From: Desulfobacteraceae bacterium 4572_123
GTDB lineage: Bacteria; Desulfobacterota; Desulfobacteria; Desulfobacterales; 4572-123
Assembly (NCBI GenBank): GCA_002084545.1
Contig: NBLJ01000039.1
Span: 1-37,294 of the forward strand
Reading direction: 5' to 3'
Length of the DNA stretch: 37,294 nucleotides
Made by a program: the position numbers and the translations under genes
The notes under the pieces: model-generated
What the model was told of the DNA's origin: nothing
Database searches by the model: none
Seen by the model: only the letters and a program-made list of their open reading frames with translations
Shown: piece after piece, positions 6,785-15,762 of the stretch
How the letters are laid out: each line of letters opens with the position of its first letter
Numbering within the stretch: position 1 is the first letter of the stretch

Positions 6785-8845
6785 ATGGGGAATCAAGCCG
6801 ACAATACATTTCAATACCATATGGCTGCCGTGAAGGAAAAAAAACGGATTTTTGAAAATGCCTTTTGCGGTGTTTCACGAATGATCCTGGAGAGCGATAT
6901 TACAAAGGTTGTTGTAAATGGGAAAACAACCTTTGATTTCAGTATCTTCCGGTCCGGTAAAAAACATATCATAGGGATGTATGATGAACTCAACAGCTTT
7001 GTTTCTTATGTAAAGGACGCTGCCGAAAGAGGCTCATCCAGTGAAATGGCCTATGTGCTTGTGGGCGAACCCGGCAACGGGAAAACGTTTTTCGTTGATT
7101 TTTTATGTTCCGCATACCGACAGTTTCTGTCCCGCAAACAAAATCGCAAATATACATTCCGATTTAACCGGATGGATGAAATCGGCGGCTACGGCAGAAT
7201 AAAGGCCATCGAATCCCAGACCTATGAAGACCCGATGATACTGGCCATGAACCTGGTGGATAACCATGAGGAAAACAAAGAATTACTGGGACGAAAATTC
7301 GGATTTTCCGATACCCTCATCGAGGCTTTTTATCAAGATTACCGGCCCCTGGGAGCCTGCACGGGGTACATCTGGAACGATATTCGCACAAAAACGGACG
7401 GCGAACTTGACACCATGCTCGATTTTGTTGAAATCGTACCGGTCCCGCTCACCGAAAGTCTGGGCACCATTACCGGTAAGTATCCGGCAAAAGACAAAAT
7501 TACCTCCTCGGCCGTGGACCTGCTGGGTGAGGAATCCATTCAGCGTCTGCTGCACATCAGCGACACCAATAATCCTTACCGGTTCGATCTGAGACGCGGT
7601 GCTCTTGCCCGGGTTGCCGGTGGCGGCATCCATTTCAGCGATGAAATTTATAAAAATAAAAAAGACCTTGTACAGGTTTATCTGGGGGTTATTCAAAACC
7701 GCACTATTGAAATCGACGGTTTTAAATGGCCCATCGACACCCTGATCATCGCCACGAGCAACAATATGGAATTCCATCGATTTCTTGCTGAAAAAGAGGA
7801 GGCCCCCATTGTTGACCGCTGTCGTATCTGTTATGTTTCCCACAATACCAACTACAAGCTTCAGAAAGACCTCACCAACTACGCCGTCGGCAGTAACTCC
7901 CGCACTACTCTTACCGCCGAAGCGCTTCACCAGGATCCCAACCTGAATTATGCCGCATCAGTGGCCGTCGTACTGACAAGGCTGCCACGTTCTGAAAAAT
8001 TGACCCCGGTGGAAACCATGAAGCTGGCTTCCGGAGAAGTTGCCGGTGAAAAAAGCATCAAAACCCTGGCCGAAGTCATCGATACCCTGAACCAGGATCC
8101 GGAAATTACGAACCGGTTCGGTCAAAAGGGCCTGGGGCAGCGTAATCTTGGAAGAGCGATTCAGCTCCTGCTGGAAAGTTCGGAAACCAACGAGGGATGC
8201 TGCATGTTTGCCTGTGATATTTTTAAAGCCCTTGAAAGAATTGTTCTGGATTATGTAAACGATGCCAATGACCGGATCAAATACCTGGAAGATTTAAAAA
8301 CTGCAAAGGGATTATACCGCGAACGCATCATGACCGAGATGTTCAATGCCTACATGGACGAGCCTTTTGCCATTCGCCGGGATGTCATGAACTACGTAAA
8401 CATGATTATCGGTATAGACGCCGAAAATCTGGGGCCGGATCAAATGTGGAAATATAAGGACCCCCAGACCGATGAACTGAAAGCATTGAAAATCGATGAA
8501 CGCTATATCAAAAGTGTTGAGGAAAGGCTGGGCCTTAAAACCGAAGAGCAGCGGGAAACATTTCGCACATCTATCCGAAAAATTTACGGGCAAAAAATTT
8601 CAGTTTCCCCGGGTTATGATTTTATGGACAATCTGGAACTGGTCAAGGCGGTTACCGACGTACGCCTGAAGTCGGATATTGCCGGGACCGGCAGCCTGAT
8701 CGGGGCACTGGCAAACCGTACCAATGAGGAAAACCAGAAACTCTACGACCGGATGGTAAGCACCATGCTGGATAAACTCAACTATTGCCGGACATGCGCC
8801 CAGAAAACCATCGAATATTTCTGTACACAGGAGGATGAAAAATAG
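6785..8845 (+). CDS. prkA: PrkA-family AAA+ serine protein kinase (YeaG-like)
   Basis: 686 residues, slightly longer than E. coli YeaG (about 640). The AAA part has a Walker A loop GEPGNGKT at residues 94-101. An acidic pair D286/E287 in IHFSDEIYK marks the Walker B region, followed by the sensor strand LIIATSNNMEF. The C-terminal half holds the region annotated as the PrkA kinase domain. In enterobacteria YeaG works with YeaH in adaptation to nitrogen starvation and stationary phase; in bacilli PrkA affects sporulation. Here prkA heads a cluster with the DUF444 and SpoVR partners. Start ATG 6785 has GGAGG at 6775-6779, inside a hairpin. Confidence 0.9.
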   Translation: MGNQADNTFQYHMAAVKEKKRIFENAFCGVSRMILESDITKVVVNGKTTFDFSIFRSGKKHIIGMYDELNSFVSYVKDAAERGSSSEMAYVLVGEPGNGKTFFVDFLCSAYRQFLSRKQNRKYTFRFNRMDEIGGYGRIKAIESQTYEDPMILAMNLVDNHEENKELLGRKFGFSDTLIEAFYQDYRPLGACTGYIWNDIRTKTDGELDTMLDFVEIVPVPLTESLGTITGKYPAKDKITSSAVDLLGEESIQRLLHISDTNNPYRFDLRRGALARVAGGGIHFSDEIYKNKKDLVQVYLGVIQNRTIEIDGFKWPIDTLIIATSNNMEFHRFLAEKEEAPIVDRCRICYVSHNTNYKLQKDLTNYAVGSNSRTTLTAEALHQDPNLNYAASVAVVLTRLPRSEKLTPVETMKLASGEVAGEKSIKTLAEVIDTLNQDPEITNRFGQKGLGQRNLGRAIQLLLESSETNEGCCMFACDIFKALERIVLDYVNDANDRIKYLEDLKTAKGLYRERIMTEMFNAYMDEPFAIRRDVMNYVNMIIGIDAENLGPDQMWKYKDPQTDELKALKIDERYIKSVEERLGLKTEEQRETFRTSIRKIYGQKISVSPGYDFMDNLELVKAVTDVRLKSDIAGTGSLIGALANRTNEENQKLYDRMVSTMLDKLNYCRTCAQKTIEYFCTQEDEK

Positions 8846-8864
8846 TTTTTTCGGAGAACCGGAC

Positions 8865-10259
8865 ATGGATGACAAACTCCTGAAAATATACCAGAAGTTG
8901 AAAGCAGCGGGATTGACTCCCGAGCAGGATAAAAATATTCTCGCGGAACTGCACCATGAGGGACGCCACGGCATTACCGATCCGCCCACGGGTCCGGCCG
9001 GTGCTGAAACCGCGGATTTTATTCAGCAGTCGAATAGCGTCTATGACTTTAATGATTTTTTTTCATTGCAGGCTATGCCCCCCCCCCGTGTTCCCGGCTA
9101 CGTCTGCCTGCATTCTCTGGATGAACTGCTGGAAAGGGACAAGCAGCGGGAAAAAGACGGGTTTCCCCGCAAGATCCGTGTGGGACGGCTCATTAAACCG
9201 GGCCGCAGCGGCAAGGATAAAATTGTTGTGGTACCCACTACCGTTGAGGAAAAATTCATTCATGACACCACCTTCCAACCGGCAGACGAGGTGCCGGCAT
9301 CCGGCGGCTCAGGAAAAGGAGAAGAGGGTGAAGTGATCGGTGAACAGCCGGTCCGGGCGCCGGAAGGGGCCGCAGGGGAAGGTCCCGGAGAAGGACAGGG
9401 CGGTCCCCATGAGATGGAGTCCAGCGCCTATGAGCTGGGGCGGATACTGTCGGAAAAATTTGAACTTCCGAACCTCAAAGACAAGGGGAAAAAACGATCC
9501 CTGACCCGCTACACGTACGATATGACCGACAAACACAGAGGCTTCGGGCAGTTTCTCGATAAAAAGGCCACATTGCGTGAAATACTCAAAACCAATCTCG
9601 GACTGGGAAATTTGCCGGACATCAGCGACATTGACCCGACCGAATTTTTGATCGCACCAAAGGACAGGGTCTACCGGATTCTGTCACGGGAAAAAGACTA
9701 TGAATCTCAGGCGATGATTTTTTTCATGCGCGATTACTCAGGGTCCATGGCAGGCAAAGCAACCCAGCTTGTGGTGGCTCAGCATGTTCTGATCTATTCA
9801 TGGCTTCTGTATCAGTATGAAAAACAGGTGGAATCCAGATTTATCCTGCATGATACCGAGGCCACCGAGGTAAAGGATTTTTACACCTATTACAATTCAA
9901 AGGTGGCCGGCGGGACAAAGGTAGCTTCGGCCTTTCGACTGGTAAATGAAATTGTGAACCGCGAAAATCTTGCCCGGGACTATAATATTTATATCTTCCA
10001 CGGTACCGATGGCGATGACTGGGACACGGACGGCAAGGAAACAATCCCGGAAATCAAAAAAGCGCTCGGCTATGTCAGCCGGACAGGCATAACCATTGCG
10101 CAGCATGGCAGAAGCGCCGGCAGTCGAACCGAAGTGGAAAAATATTTAAATGCTTCCGGATTGTTAAAGAAAAAAGCCACATTGATCCGGCTGGATGTCA
10201 TGAATCAGGATGCGGATGAACCAAGACTGATTGAAGGGATTAAAAAGTTGATATCCTGA
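8865..10259 (+). CDS. DUF444 protein with von Willebrand A domain (YeaH/YhbH family)
   Basis: 464 residues from the preferred ATG at 8865, which has GGAG at 8853-8856, eight bases upstream. An in-frame ATG at 8835 adds ten residues, but its AGGAGG touches the start codon directly. The C-terminal half is a VWA-like fold with an intact MIDAS motif: D290-Y-S-G-S294, the GGTKVASAF threonine segment, and FHGTDGDDWDTDG. The middle is a Gly/Glu/Pro-rich linker (GEQPVRAPEGAAGEGPGEGQ) as in YeaH and YhbH. It is the usual partner of PrkA and starts 20 bases after it, so co-translation is likely. A run of ten C (9078-9087) near the start is a slippage risk. Confidence 0.88.
   Translation: MDDKLLKIYQKLKAAGLTPEQDKNILAELHHEGRHGITDPPTGPAGAETADFIQQSNSVYDFNDFFSLQAMPPPRVPGYVCLHSLDELLERDKQREKDGFPRKIRVGRLIKPGRSGKDKIVVVPTTVEEKFIHDTTFQPADEVPASGGSGKGEEGEVIGEQPVRAPEGAAGEGPGEGQGGPHEMESSAYELGRILSEKFELPNLKDKGKKRSLTRYTYDMTDKHRGFGQFLDKKATLREILKTNLGLGNLPDISDIDPTEFLIAPKDRVYRILSREKDYESQAMIFFMRDYSGSMAGKATQLVVAQHVLIYSWLLYQYEKQVESRFILHDTEATEVKDFYTYYNSKVAGGTKVASAFRLVNEIVNRENLARDYNIYIFHGTDGDDWDTDGKETIPEIKKALGYVSRTGITIAQHGRSAGSRTEVEKYLNASGLLKKKATLIRLDVMNQDADEPRLIEGIKKLIS
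9078..9087 (+). repeat. Ten-base poly-C tract inside the DUF444 gene
   Basis: Ten consecutive C encode part of AMPPPRV about 70 codons into the DUF444 protein. Tracts this long can slip during replication and switch a gene off, or cause sequencing indels. As written, the frame is intact. Confidence 0.85.
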
Positions 10260-10280
10260 TTACAGGTATTTTGTCTATTC

Positions 10281-10297
10281 GGTGGGCACAGCCCACC
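10281..10297 (+). repeat. Short perfect palindrome (REP-like hairpin) between DUF444 and spoVR genes
   Basis: GGTGGGC (10281-10287) and GCCCACC (10291-10297) pair perfectly around the loop ACA, followed by CTACG. GTAGGGTGGGC-type palindromes occur dispersed in many bacterial genomes. With no T-run after it, it is more likely a REP-type element or mRNA-stabilising hairpin than a terminator. Confidence 0.6.
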
Positions 10298-10330
10298 CTA
10301 CGATGACTATAGCCCGGAACCCATTACCAT

Positions 10331-10368
10331 AGCCGGGCAAAGCCGGAACTAAAGTGAGAACTTATGGA
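10331..10368 (+). repeat. Dispersed repeat copy 1, overlapping the spoVR start codon
   Basis: Contains GCCGGGCAAAGCCGGAAC followed by AAAGTGAGAACTTATGG. The same elements recur at 11994-12034 and 29728-29773. The ATG at 10364 used by spoVR is part of the repeat, and the repeat replaces a normal ribosome-binding region. Confidence 0.6.
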
Positions 10369-11995
10369 ACTTATTGACCAGCATACCAAGAAAATAATGG
10401 AGGGCTGTAAAAGAAGGGCTCGCGACGCCGGGTTAAGATTCCAGGATGAGACACTGGAATATATCGTAACCAACCGGGATTTGCTCGAATTATCACCCAA
10501 AATGATGATTCCCACCCTTTATGACTATTGGGTCCATGATGTTGAAGTCTTAAAGGAAAAAGGCAGATACGAACTTTACCCCGGCAACCCATATGAAACA
10601 GTGATCAACACCCGTCCGGCCATATCCTTTTATAATGACAACAATCCGGACTGGTTGAATGTAATGATTTTTTATCACGTCCTGGCGCATATCGATTTTT
10701 TTCAGAACAACCTGTTTTTCAGGCATACATGGGACTATGATTTCGCCGGACAGGCCCTTTCCGACAAACGGCTGATTGCCAAAACCAAAGCCGACAAGGG
10801 CCGCTGGGCCGATTATGTCATAGAATTTGCACGCAGCATAGATAACCTCACCGGATATTATCATGAACTGACAAAAACAGATCGCATGCCGGCAACGCCC
10901 CAGTCAAAACGGCTTGATTTTTATTTCGATATATTTCTGCAACGCAAAAAAAAATTTAAAATCAGCGATTATATTAAAAACATTGAGAGATATAACGATT
11001 GTATGCGTCAATTCAAGGACCAGGGTGAAAAATGTTTTTTTGCGGAAGTTGAAACGAAATATCCGGAATTTGAAGCCCTTTTCAAAAAAAGTCTTGCCCA
11101 GAAAGCGGAAAACAAACCGGATCTCATCCAGTTTATCCTTCGCCATTCGACTTTTTTAAACGCCGATGAAAACAGGTGGATGAAACCGGTCATCCAGGTG
11201 GTTCGAAAAACATCTCTGTTTTTTCAGCCGCAGATCAGGACCAAAATTATCAATGAAGGATGGGCCAGTTACTGGCATGAAACCCTTTTTTTACGGGATG
11301 ACCGCATCCAGGGACATGAGGTTGATTTTGCCAGAGTCAATTCGGCTGTGACGGCCATGCCGCGCGTGGGACTGAACCCTTATGCGCTGGGAATGCGACT
11401 GTTGTACTACATCGAAGAATTGGCCGATAAGGGAAAATATGATTACCGGTTCCAGCGCATTCTTGATGCGCACCGGCGTGACAAATACGATCAAAAAACA
11501 GGCAAGGGGAGGGATTTCATTTTCACGGTTCGAAAAAATTTCTGCGATTTCATGTTGCTCAACACCTTTGTCGACCAGGATTTTGTAACTCGCAACAAAC
11601 TCTTTGTTGCCGGTAAAAGACTGAAAAAGGCAAAAATGGTATGGGAATATTATATTAAAAGCCGCAATGTCGAAGAATATCGCCAAATGCTGAAAAACAC
11701 ACTTTATCACCCGCCACATATTGAAATCGATACCACCAGAGGCGATAATGGCAGCCTTTATCTGGTCCATCATTTTGAAGGCCGGCCCCTGGTAACCGAA
11801 TATATTGCCAACACCATGCTGGGGATTGAATACCTCTGGGGCGAAAAGGTGAATCTGGAAACCAGCGAAGTGGTTTCCGTTGCAGCACCCATTGGCCCTC
11901 CTGCTACAGACGAGATAAAGAAAGAAGAGATAAAATGGCAGCGGGTCCTTTATACGATGAAGGATCGAAAGCTGTCCAGAAAAATTATAACCTAA
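10364..11995 (+). CDS. spoVR: SpoVR family protein (YcgB-like)
   Basis: 543 residues, close to E. coli YcgB (about 510). Family hallmarks include YNDNNPDWLNVMIFYHVLAH near residues 90-110, the following DFFQNN segment, and INEGWASYWHETLFLRDD in the middle. The C-terminal region is a soluble alpha/beta domain. In bacilli SpoVR is needed for normal spore cortex. In non-spore-formers it is genetically and genomically tied to PrkA and YeaH/YhbH, as here; the biochemical role is unknown. The ATG lies in a dispersed repeat and only a weak GTGAG precedes it, so translation may be inefficient or coupled. The gap to the DUF444 gene is 104 bases. Confidence 0.9.
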   Translation: MELIDQHTKKIMEGCKRRARDAGLRFQDETLEYIVTNRDLLELSPKMMIPTLYDYWVHDVEVLKEKGRYELYPGNPYETVINTRPAISFYNDNNPDWLNVMIFYHVLAHIDFFQNNLFFRHTWDYDFAGQALSDKRLIAKTKADKGRWADYVIEFARSIDNLTGYYHELTKTDRMPATPQSKRLDFYFDIFLQRKKKFKISDYIKNIERYNDCMRQFKDQGEKCFFAEVETKYPEFEALFKKSLAQKAENKPDLIQFILRHSTFLNADENRWMKPVIQVVRKTSLFFQPQIRTKIINEGWASYWHETLFLRDDRIQGHEVDFARVNSAVTAMPRVGLNPYALGMRLLYYIEELADKGKYDYRFQRILDAHRRDKYDQKTGKGRDFIFTVRKNFCDFMLLNTFVDQDFVTRNKLFVAGKRLKKAKMVWEYYIKSRNVEEYRQMLKNTLYHPPHIEIDTTRGDNGSLYLVHHFEGRPLVTEYIANTMLGIEYLWGEKVNLETSEVVSVAAPIGPPATDEIKKEEIKWQRVLYTMKDRKLSRKIIT

Positions 11996-12034
11996 CCTGG
12001 CAAAGCCAGAACCAAATTGAATATTGAAAAGTGA
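11994..12034 (+). repeat. Dispersed repeat copy 2
   Basis: TAACCTGGCAAAGCCAGAAC followed by AAATTGAA and AAAAGTGA directly after the spoVR stop region. It aligns with copy 3 at 29728-29773 (TAACCCGGCAAAGCC, AAATTGAAAAGTGA) and with copy 1 at 10331-10368. Confidence 0.55.
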
Positions 12035-12046
12035 TTTTCAATTTTT
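12023..12046 (+). terminator. AT-rich hairpin with T-run between spoVR and the second prkA
   Basis: ATTGAAAA (12023-12030) pairs perfectly with TTTTCAAT (12035-12042) around loop GTGA, and the T-run extends to 12046. The stem has only one G-C pair, so it could be a weak terminator or attenuator that lowers expression of the downstream gene. Confidence 0.3.
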
Positions 12047-12128
12047 AATTATACCCGTCACCTCATGCTCTATTTTTTTCACATGAAAAACACGAATCTC
12101 AGAATTTAGTGATTAGGGAAAACATATC

Positions 12129-14459
12129 ATGGGAAACATTCAAAATGCGCTGCAAAACCTGAATAACTGCATGGGCAAACAGGATAAACGCCTGGCCGTC
12201 CCCTTTGAGCGGTTTATCAAAATATTGACCAGGGAACCGGACAAAATTCTCCGTAATGTTTTTCAAATATTTCACGATATGGTGAAAACATACGTTGATG
12301 AAGGAATTGATGAATACCCTGACGACCCTGAATCAATTGGTTTTATCGACTATGATTTCAGCCGGCTCCTGGTTGAGAATGCGGATCGGCCGTTTTTTGC
12401 GGACAGGCTGTTTGCCAATCGCTTGATGGCTCTCTCGGAGGCCATGAAAAGCGGGGCCCAGCAAAACAAAATCTATATTTTTGATGGTCCTCCAGGATGC
12501 GGGAAAAGTACATTTCTAAACAACTTGCTGAAAAAATTTGAAGAATATGCCAATACCGAAGAGGGCACTCGTTTTGAAACACTCTGGCGGCTGGACAGCA
12601 GTTTATTAGGCTCAGCCGGAGAGCATGAGGCCTTGCCAGCAGTCGAAAAATTTATGCATTTGATGATCAGCATCATGGAAAACGGGACCCCGTCATATCA
12701 AGAATCCAAAACAAACGCTTTCAGTGACCGATCCGGAGTGAACTTTGCCGTAAACCAGCAACCTCGCCTTACCAGCGGATATATCGAAATCCCCTGTCCC
12801 AGCCATGACAACCCGATTCTGATGATACCCAAACACTATCGCCGCACTTTTTTTGACGAACTTTTTCCAGATGGTAAATTCAAATCAAAACTCTTCAATG
12901 AAAAGGAATACGAATGGGTATTTCAGGATGAACCCTGCACCATATGCAGCTCTTTGTATCAGTCTTTTTTATATGGGGTGAAAAATCCTTTGGAAGTATT
13001 CAAGATGATTTATGCCCGTCCTTACCGCATCAACCGCCGGATCGGTGAAGGCGTCAGCGTCTTTAACCCGGGCGATAAACCGTTACGGCAAAACATCATA
13101 TCCAACCCCATCCTTCAAAAGCAAATCAACCGGATTTTCAAGGGCAGCAATCAGATCCAGTATATCTATTCCCGTTTTGCCAAGACCAACAACGGTATTT
13201 ACGCCCTGATGGATGTCAAGTCAAACAACACGGAGCGCGCTATCGAACTTCACAACATCATCAGCGAAGGGGTTCACAAGGTGGAAGATATCGAGGAGAA
13301 CGTAAATTCTCTGTTCATGGCCGTCACAAACCCCGAGGATAAACAAAATATTCAGTCATTTAAATCTTTTACCGACCGCATTGAGTACGTCAATATTTTG
13401 TACGTCCTGGATTTGAATACTGAAGTTGCCATTTATCGTAATATCTTCGGCAATCATATTGACGACAATTTTCTTCCCAGGGTTCTGCACAATTTTGCAA
13501 GGATAATCATTTCCTCGCGGATGGAAACTCAATCAAAAGCCTTGCTGGAATGGATAGAGGCCCCTGAAAAATACAGCCGCTATTGCGATAAAAACCTGCA
13601 GCTTCTTAAAATGGAAATCTATGCGGGGCATATTCCTTCATGGGTTTCCGAAGAGGATTTGAAGCGATTTACGGCCAAGCGTCGGCGCAGAATTATTGCA
13701 GAAGCTGAAACAGAAGGGAAAAAGGGTTTTTCAGGGCGTGAATCTCTTAAAATATTCAATGAGTTCTACAATACCTATGCCGGGGAAGGCAAACTCATCA
13801 ATATGTCCATGCTGTGCAATTTTTTTACCAAAATTCGTAATGATCTCGGCAAGTCAATTCCCGAAGGCTTTTTGGATTCTCTGCTCCACATGTATAATTA
13901 CAATGTACTGCAGCAGGTAAAAGCATCCCTTTATTATTACAATGAAGAACAAATTTCGCGAGATATTCAAAATTATCTTTTCGCACTGAATTTTGAGATC
14001 GGATCAGCCGAGACCTGCACCTTTACAGGCGATAAAATAGAGATTACCGAAATATTTCTGGAAAGTATTGAAAACCGTCTGCTCAGTGGTGAGGTGGAAA
14101 TGGAACAACGACTTGCCTTCCGGAAAGATACCCAGAAAAATTACACCTCGGGCACTCTGACCCAGGAAATTATGCTGGAAAAAAAATTACTTACCCAGAC
14201 TAAACTGTATCAAGCCCTGCATGACCGGTATGTTTATGGTCTCAAGGAAAAAGTGCTGGAGCCGTTTTTAAACAATGAAAATTTTCGTCGTGCCATCAAG
14301 GATTTTAACCGGGATGACTTCAAATCCTATGACAAACGGATTAAAGCAGATGTCACCTTCCTGATTAAAAATCTGATCCGAATATACAAATATACCTCTC
14401 TGGGGGCCAGGGAGATCTGCATCTATGTTATCGATAACGACCTGGCTAAAAAATATTAA
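12129..14459 (+). CDS. Second, longer PrkA-like AAA+ serine protein kinase
   Basis: 776 residues, longer than the first PrkA (686) and clearly a diverged paralogue. A Walker A loop GPPGCGKS lies at residues 120-127 in IFDGPPGCGKSTFL, after a PrkA-like N-terminal helical region. A CxxC pair (C270, C273 in DEPCTICSS) is present; whether it binds metal is unknown. The C-terminal part (YTSGTLTQEIMLEKKLL to the end) resembles the PrkA C-terminal domain with a helical finish. The ribosome-binding site (GGGA about ten bases upstream) is weak. It lies 133 bases after spoVR, so the cluster may use two PrkA subunits, perhaps as a mixed ring or for different targets. That is inference. Confidence 0.75.
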   Translation: MGNIQNALQNLNNCMGKQDKRLAVPFERFIKILTREPDKILRNVFQIFHDMVKTYVDEGIDEYPDDPESIGFIDYDFSRLLVENADRPFFADRLFANRLMALSEAMKSGAQQNKIYIFDGPPGCGKSTFLNNLLKKFEEYANTEEGTRFETLWRLDSSLLGSAGEHEALPAVEKFMHLMISIMENGTPSYQESKTNAFSDRSGVNFAVNQQPRLTSGYIEIPCPSHDNPILMIPKHYRRTFFDELFPDGKFKSKLFNEKEYEWVFQDEPCTICSSLYQSFLYGVKNPLEVFKMIYARPYRINRRIGEGVSVFNPGDKPLRQNIISNPILQKQINRIFKGSNQIQYIYSRFAKTNNGIYALMDVKSNNTERAIELHNIISEGVHKVEDIEENVNSLFMAVTNPEDKQNIQSFKSFTDRIEYVNILYVLDLNTEVAIYRNIFGNHIDDNFLPRVLHNFARIIISSRMETQSKALLEWIEAPEKYSRYCDKNLQLLKMEIYAGHIPSWVSEEDLKRFTAKRRRRIIAEAETEGKKGFSGRESLKIFNEFYNTYAGEGKLINMSMLCNFFTKIRNDLGKSIPEGFLDSLLHMYNYNVLQQVKASLYYYNEEQISRDIQNYLFALNFEIGSAETCTFTGDKIEITEIFLESIENRLLSGEVEMEQRLAFRKDTQKNYTSGTLTQEIMLEKKLLTQTKLYQALHDRYVYGLKEKVLEPFLNNENFRRAIKDFNRDDFKSYDKRIKADVTFLIKNLIRIYKYTSLGAREICIYVIDNDLAKKY

Positions 14460-14482
14460 CCAGGCCCTTTCAATGTTCCGAA

Positions 14483-15337
14483 TCATTGCAGCATATGCGC
14501 ATCCAGCCACGTCGTAAGGTCTCTCAGCACCTTTGCTCTTTGGTCATTAGGCGCATTATAGATTTCATGATACAGCTCTTTATACTCATACAGCGTTTTA
14601 TCCCGGGCTTTAAGCCGTTTAAAAAAAGTGCGCGAGGAAGCTGTCTTTACCAGATAATCATCGCCCGCCAACTGCATTAAAAACGGAATTTCCAGCCCGG
14701 ACATGGAAGTTCGGATACCTTCCATGGCAGCCATTGTCTCCGTAAACCAGCGGGCCGATACCCGGCTGTGGACCATGGTATCATCTATATAAGCCTTTAC
14801 AACATCGCCGTCCTTACTTATTTTGGAAGGATCGAGTTCATTTTTAAGAGATAAACCCGGGTACAGGAACGACATGACTTTTCCCATCAATTTTTTCAGC
14901 AAGGGAACATCTATCACCATGCCGATAAGGGGAGAGGAAACAATCAGACCGTCAATCATTTTATGAGAACCTTGTGCCAGAGTCAGGGCAATAATCCCTC
15001 CCATACTGTGACCCAGTAAAAACATTTTTTTGTTATCGGGTTTTCCTTGATGGGCCATTTCCAGCATCCCGGTCAGATCGGCAACATACTCATTAAAAGA
15101 GAGAACATGCCCGCGTTTACCCTGGCTTTTTCCATGTCCTCGAAAGTCGGGAATCCACAGGGAAATCCCCATCGGAACGAGCTGCTCGACCAGGTTTTTA
15201 TAACGGCCCGAATGCTCGCCAAGACCATGGGCAATAACCATCCGGGCCCTTTCATCGGGGGCTTCAAACATCCTGAAAAATATCTTGCAACCCTTTTGCC
15301 CGGTAAACGTAGCCTGTTTTTCGCGATAATTTTCCAA
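14483..15337 (-). CDS. Alpha/beta hydrolase, monoacylglycerol lipase-like
   Basis: 284 residues from the preferred TTG at 15337, which has GGAG six bases upstream. The frame extends to an ATG at 15445 without such a site, and the extra residues do not look like the family. The catalytic triad is visible: S111 in LGHSMGG, D227 in LAGDDYLV and H257 in ELYHEIYN. The oxyanion HGLGEHSGRY segment and DFRGHGKSQGKRGH are typical of the monoacylglycerol lipase / lysophospholipase L2 (PldB) group. It probably cleaves mono-acylglycerols or lysolipids. It is convergent with the second prkA gene, 23 bases apart. Confidence 0.85.
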   Translation of the reverse strand: MENYREKQATFTGQKGCKIFFRMFEAPDERARMVIAHGLGEHSGRYKNLVEQLVPMGISLWIPDFRGHGKSQGKRGHVLSFNEYVADLTGMLEMAHQGKPDNKKMFLLGHSMGGIIALTLAQGSHKMIDGLIVSSPLIGMVIDVPLLKKLMGKVMSFLYPGLSLKNELDPSKISKDGDVVKAYIDDTMVHSRVSARWFTETMAAMEGIRTSMSGLEIPFLMQLAGDDYLVKTASSRTFFKRLKARDKTLYEYKELYHEIYNAPNDQRAKVLRDLTTWLDAHMLQ

Positions 15338-15481
15338 TATTTGCTCCTTTATTATTAAACCGTCACATCTATTGACTATCGGGTCGATCTGGTTTATCTG
15401 GTCAGTGGCTGAGACTGTATTCCGGCTGAGCCGGGATACGGACAATTATTTCATAACTCGTCTCATAAAAGGAGATCCGAC

Positions 15482-15751
15482 ATGAGTCATCACCACGAAC
15501 ATCATCACGAGCACGAAAATGATCATGGTGCTCCAGGTTCACTGTCATTTAACGAAAAAATGGTTAAACTGCTTGATCACTGGGTCAAACACAACGATGA
15601 TCACGCATCAAATTACAGGGACTGGGCTGCAAAAGCAAGGACGGAAAATCTGTCTGAAGCGGCAGCTCTGCTGGAAGAGGCCGCCGCCATGACCCGGCAG
15701 ATCAGCGAAAAATTTGAAACAGCCGCAAAGTTGATTGCTTCAAGGCGCTGA
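15482..15751 (+). CDS. Small histidine-rich helical protein
   Basis: 89 residues. The first 15 carry HHHEHHHEHENDH, a probable Ni/Zn/Co-binding tail. The remainder is a predicted amphipathic helical hairpin (LSFNEKMVKLLDHWVKHNDD onward, rich in Ala and Glu). Similar short proteins with a His-rich head and a LxHWxxHNxxH core occur, from memory, in anaerobic bacteria and methanogens as uncharacterised proteins. GGAG at 15471-15474, seven bases upstream, supports the start. A metal buffer or metallochaperone role is plausible but only inferred. Confidence 0.75.
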   Translation: MSHHHEHHHEHENDHGAPGSLSFNEKMVKLLDHWVKHNDDHASNYRDWAAKARTENLSEAAALLEEAAAMTRQISEKFETAAKLIASRR

Positions 15752-15762
15752 AATTCATATTT

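Noticed and set aside
7283-7930. 215-residue minus-strand frame inside prkA
   Set aside because: Antisense shadow of the well-supported PrkA coding sequence.
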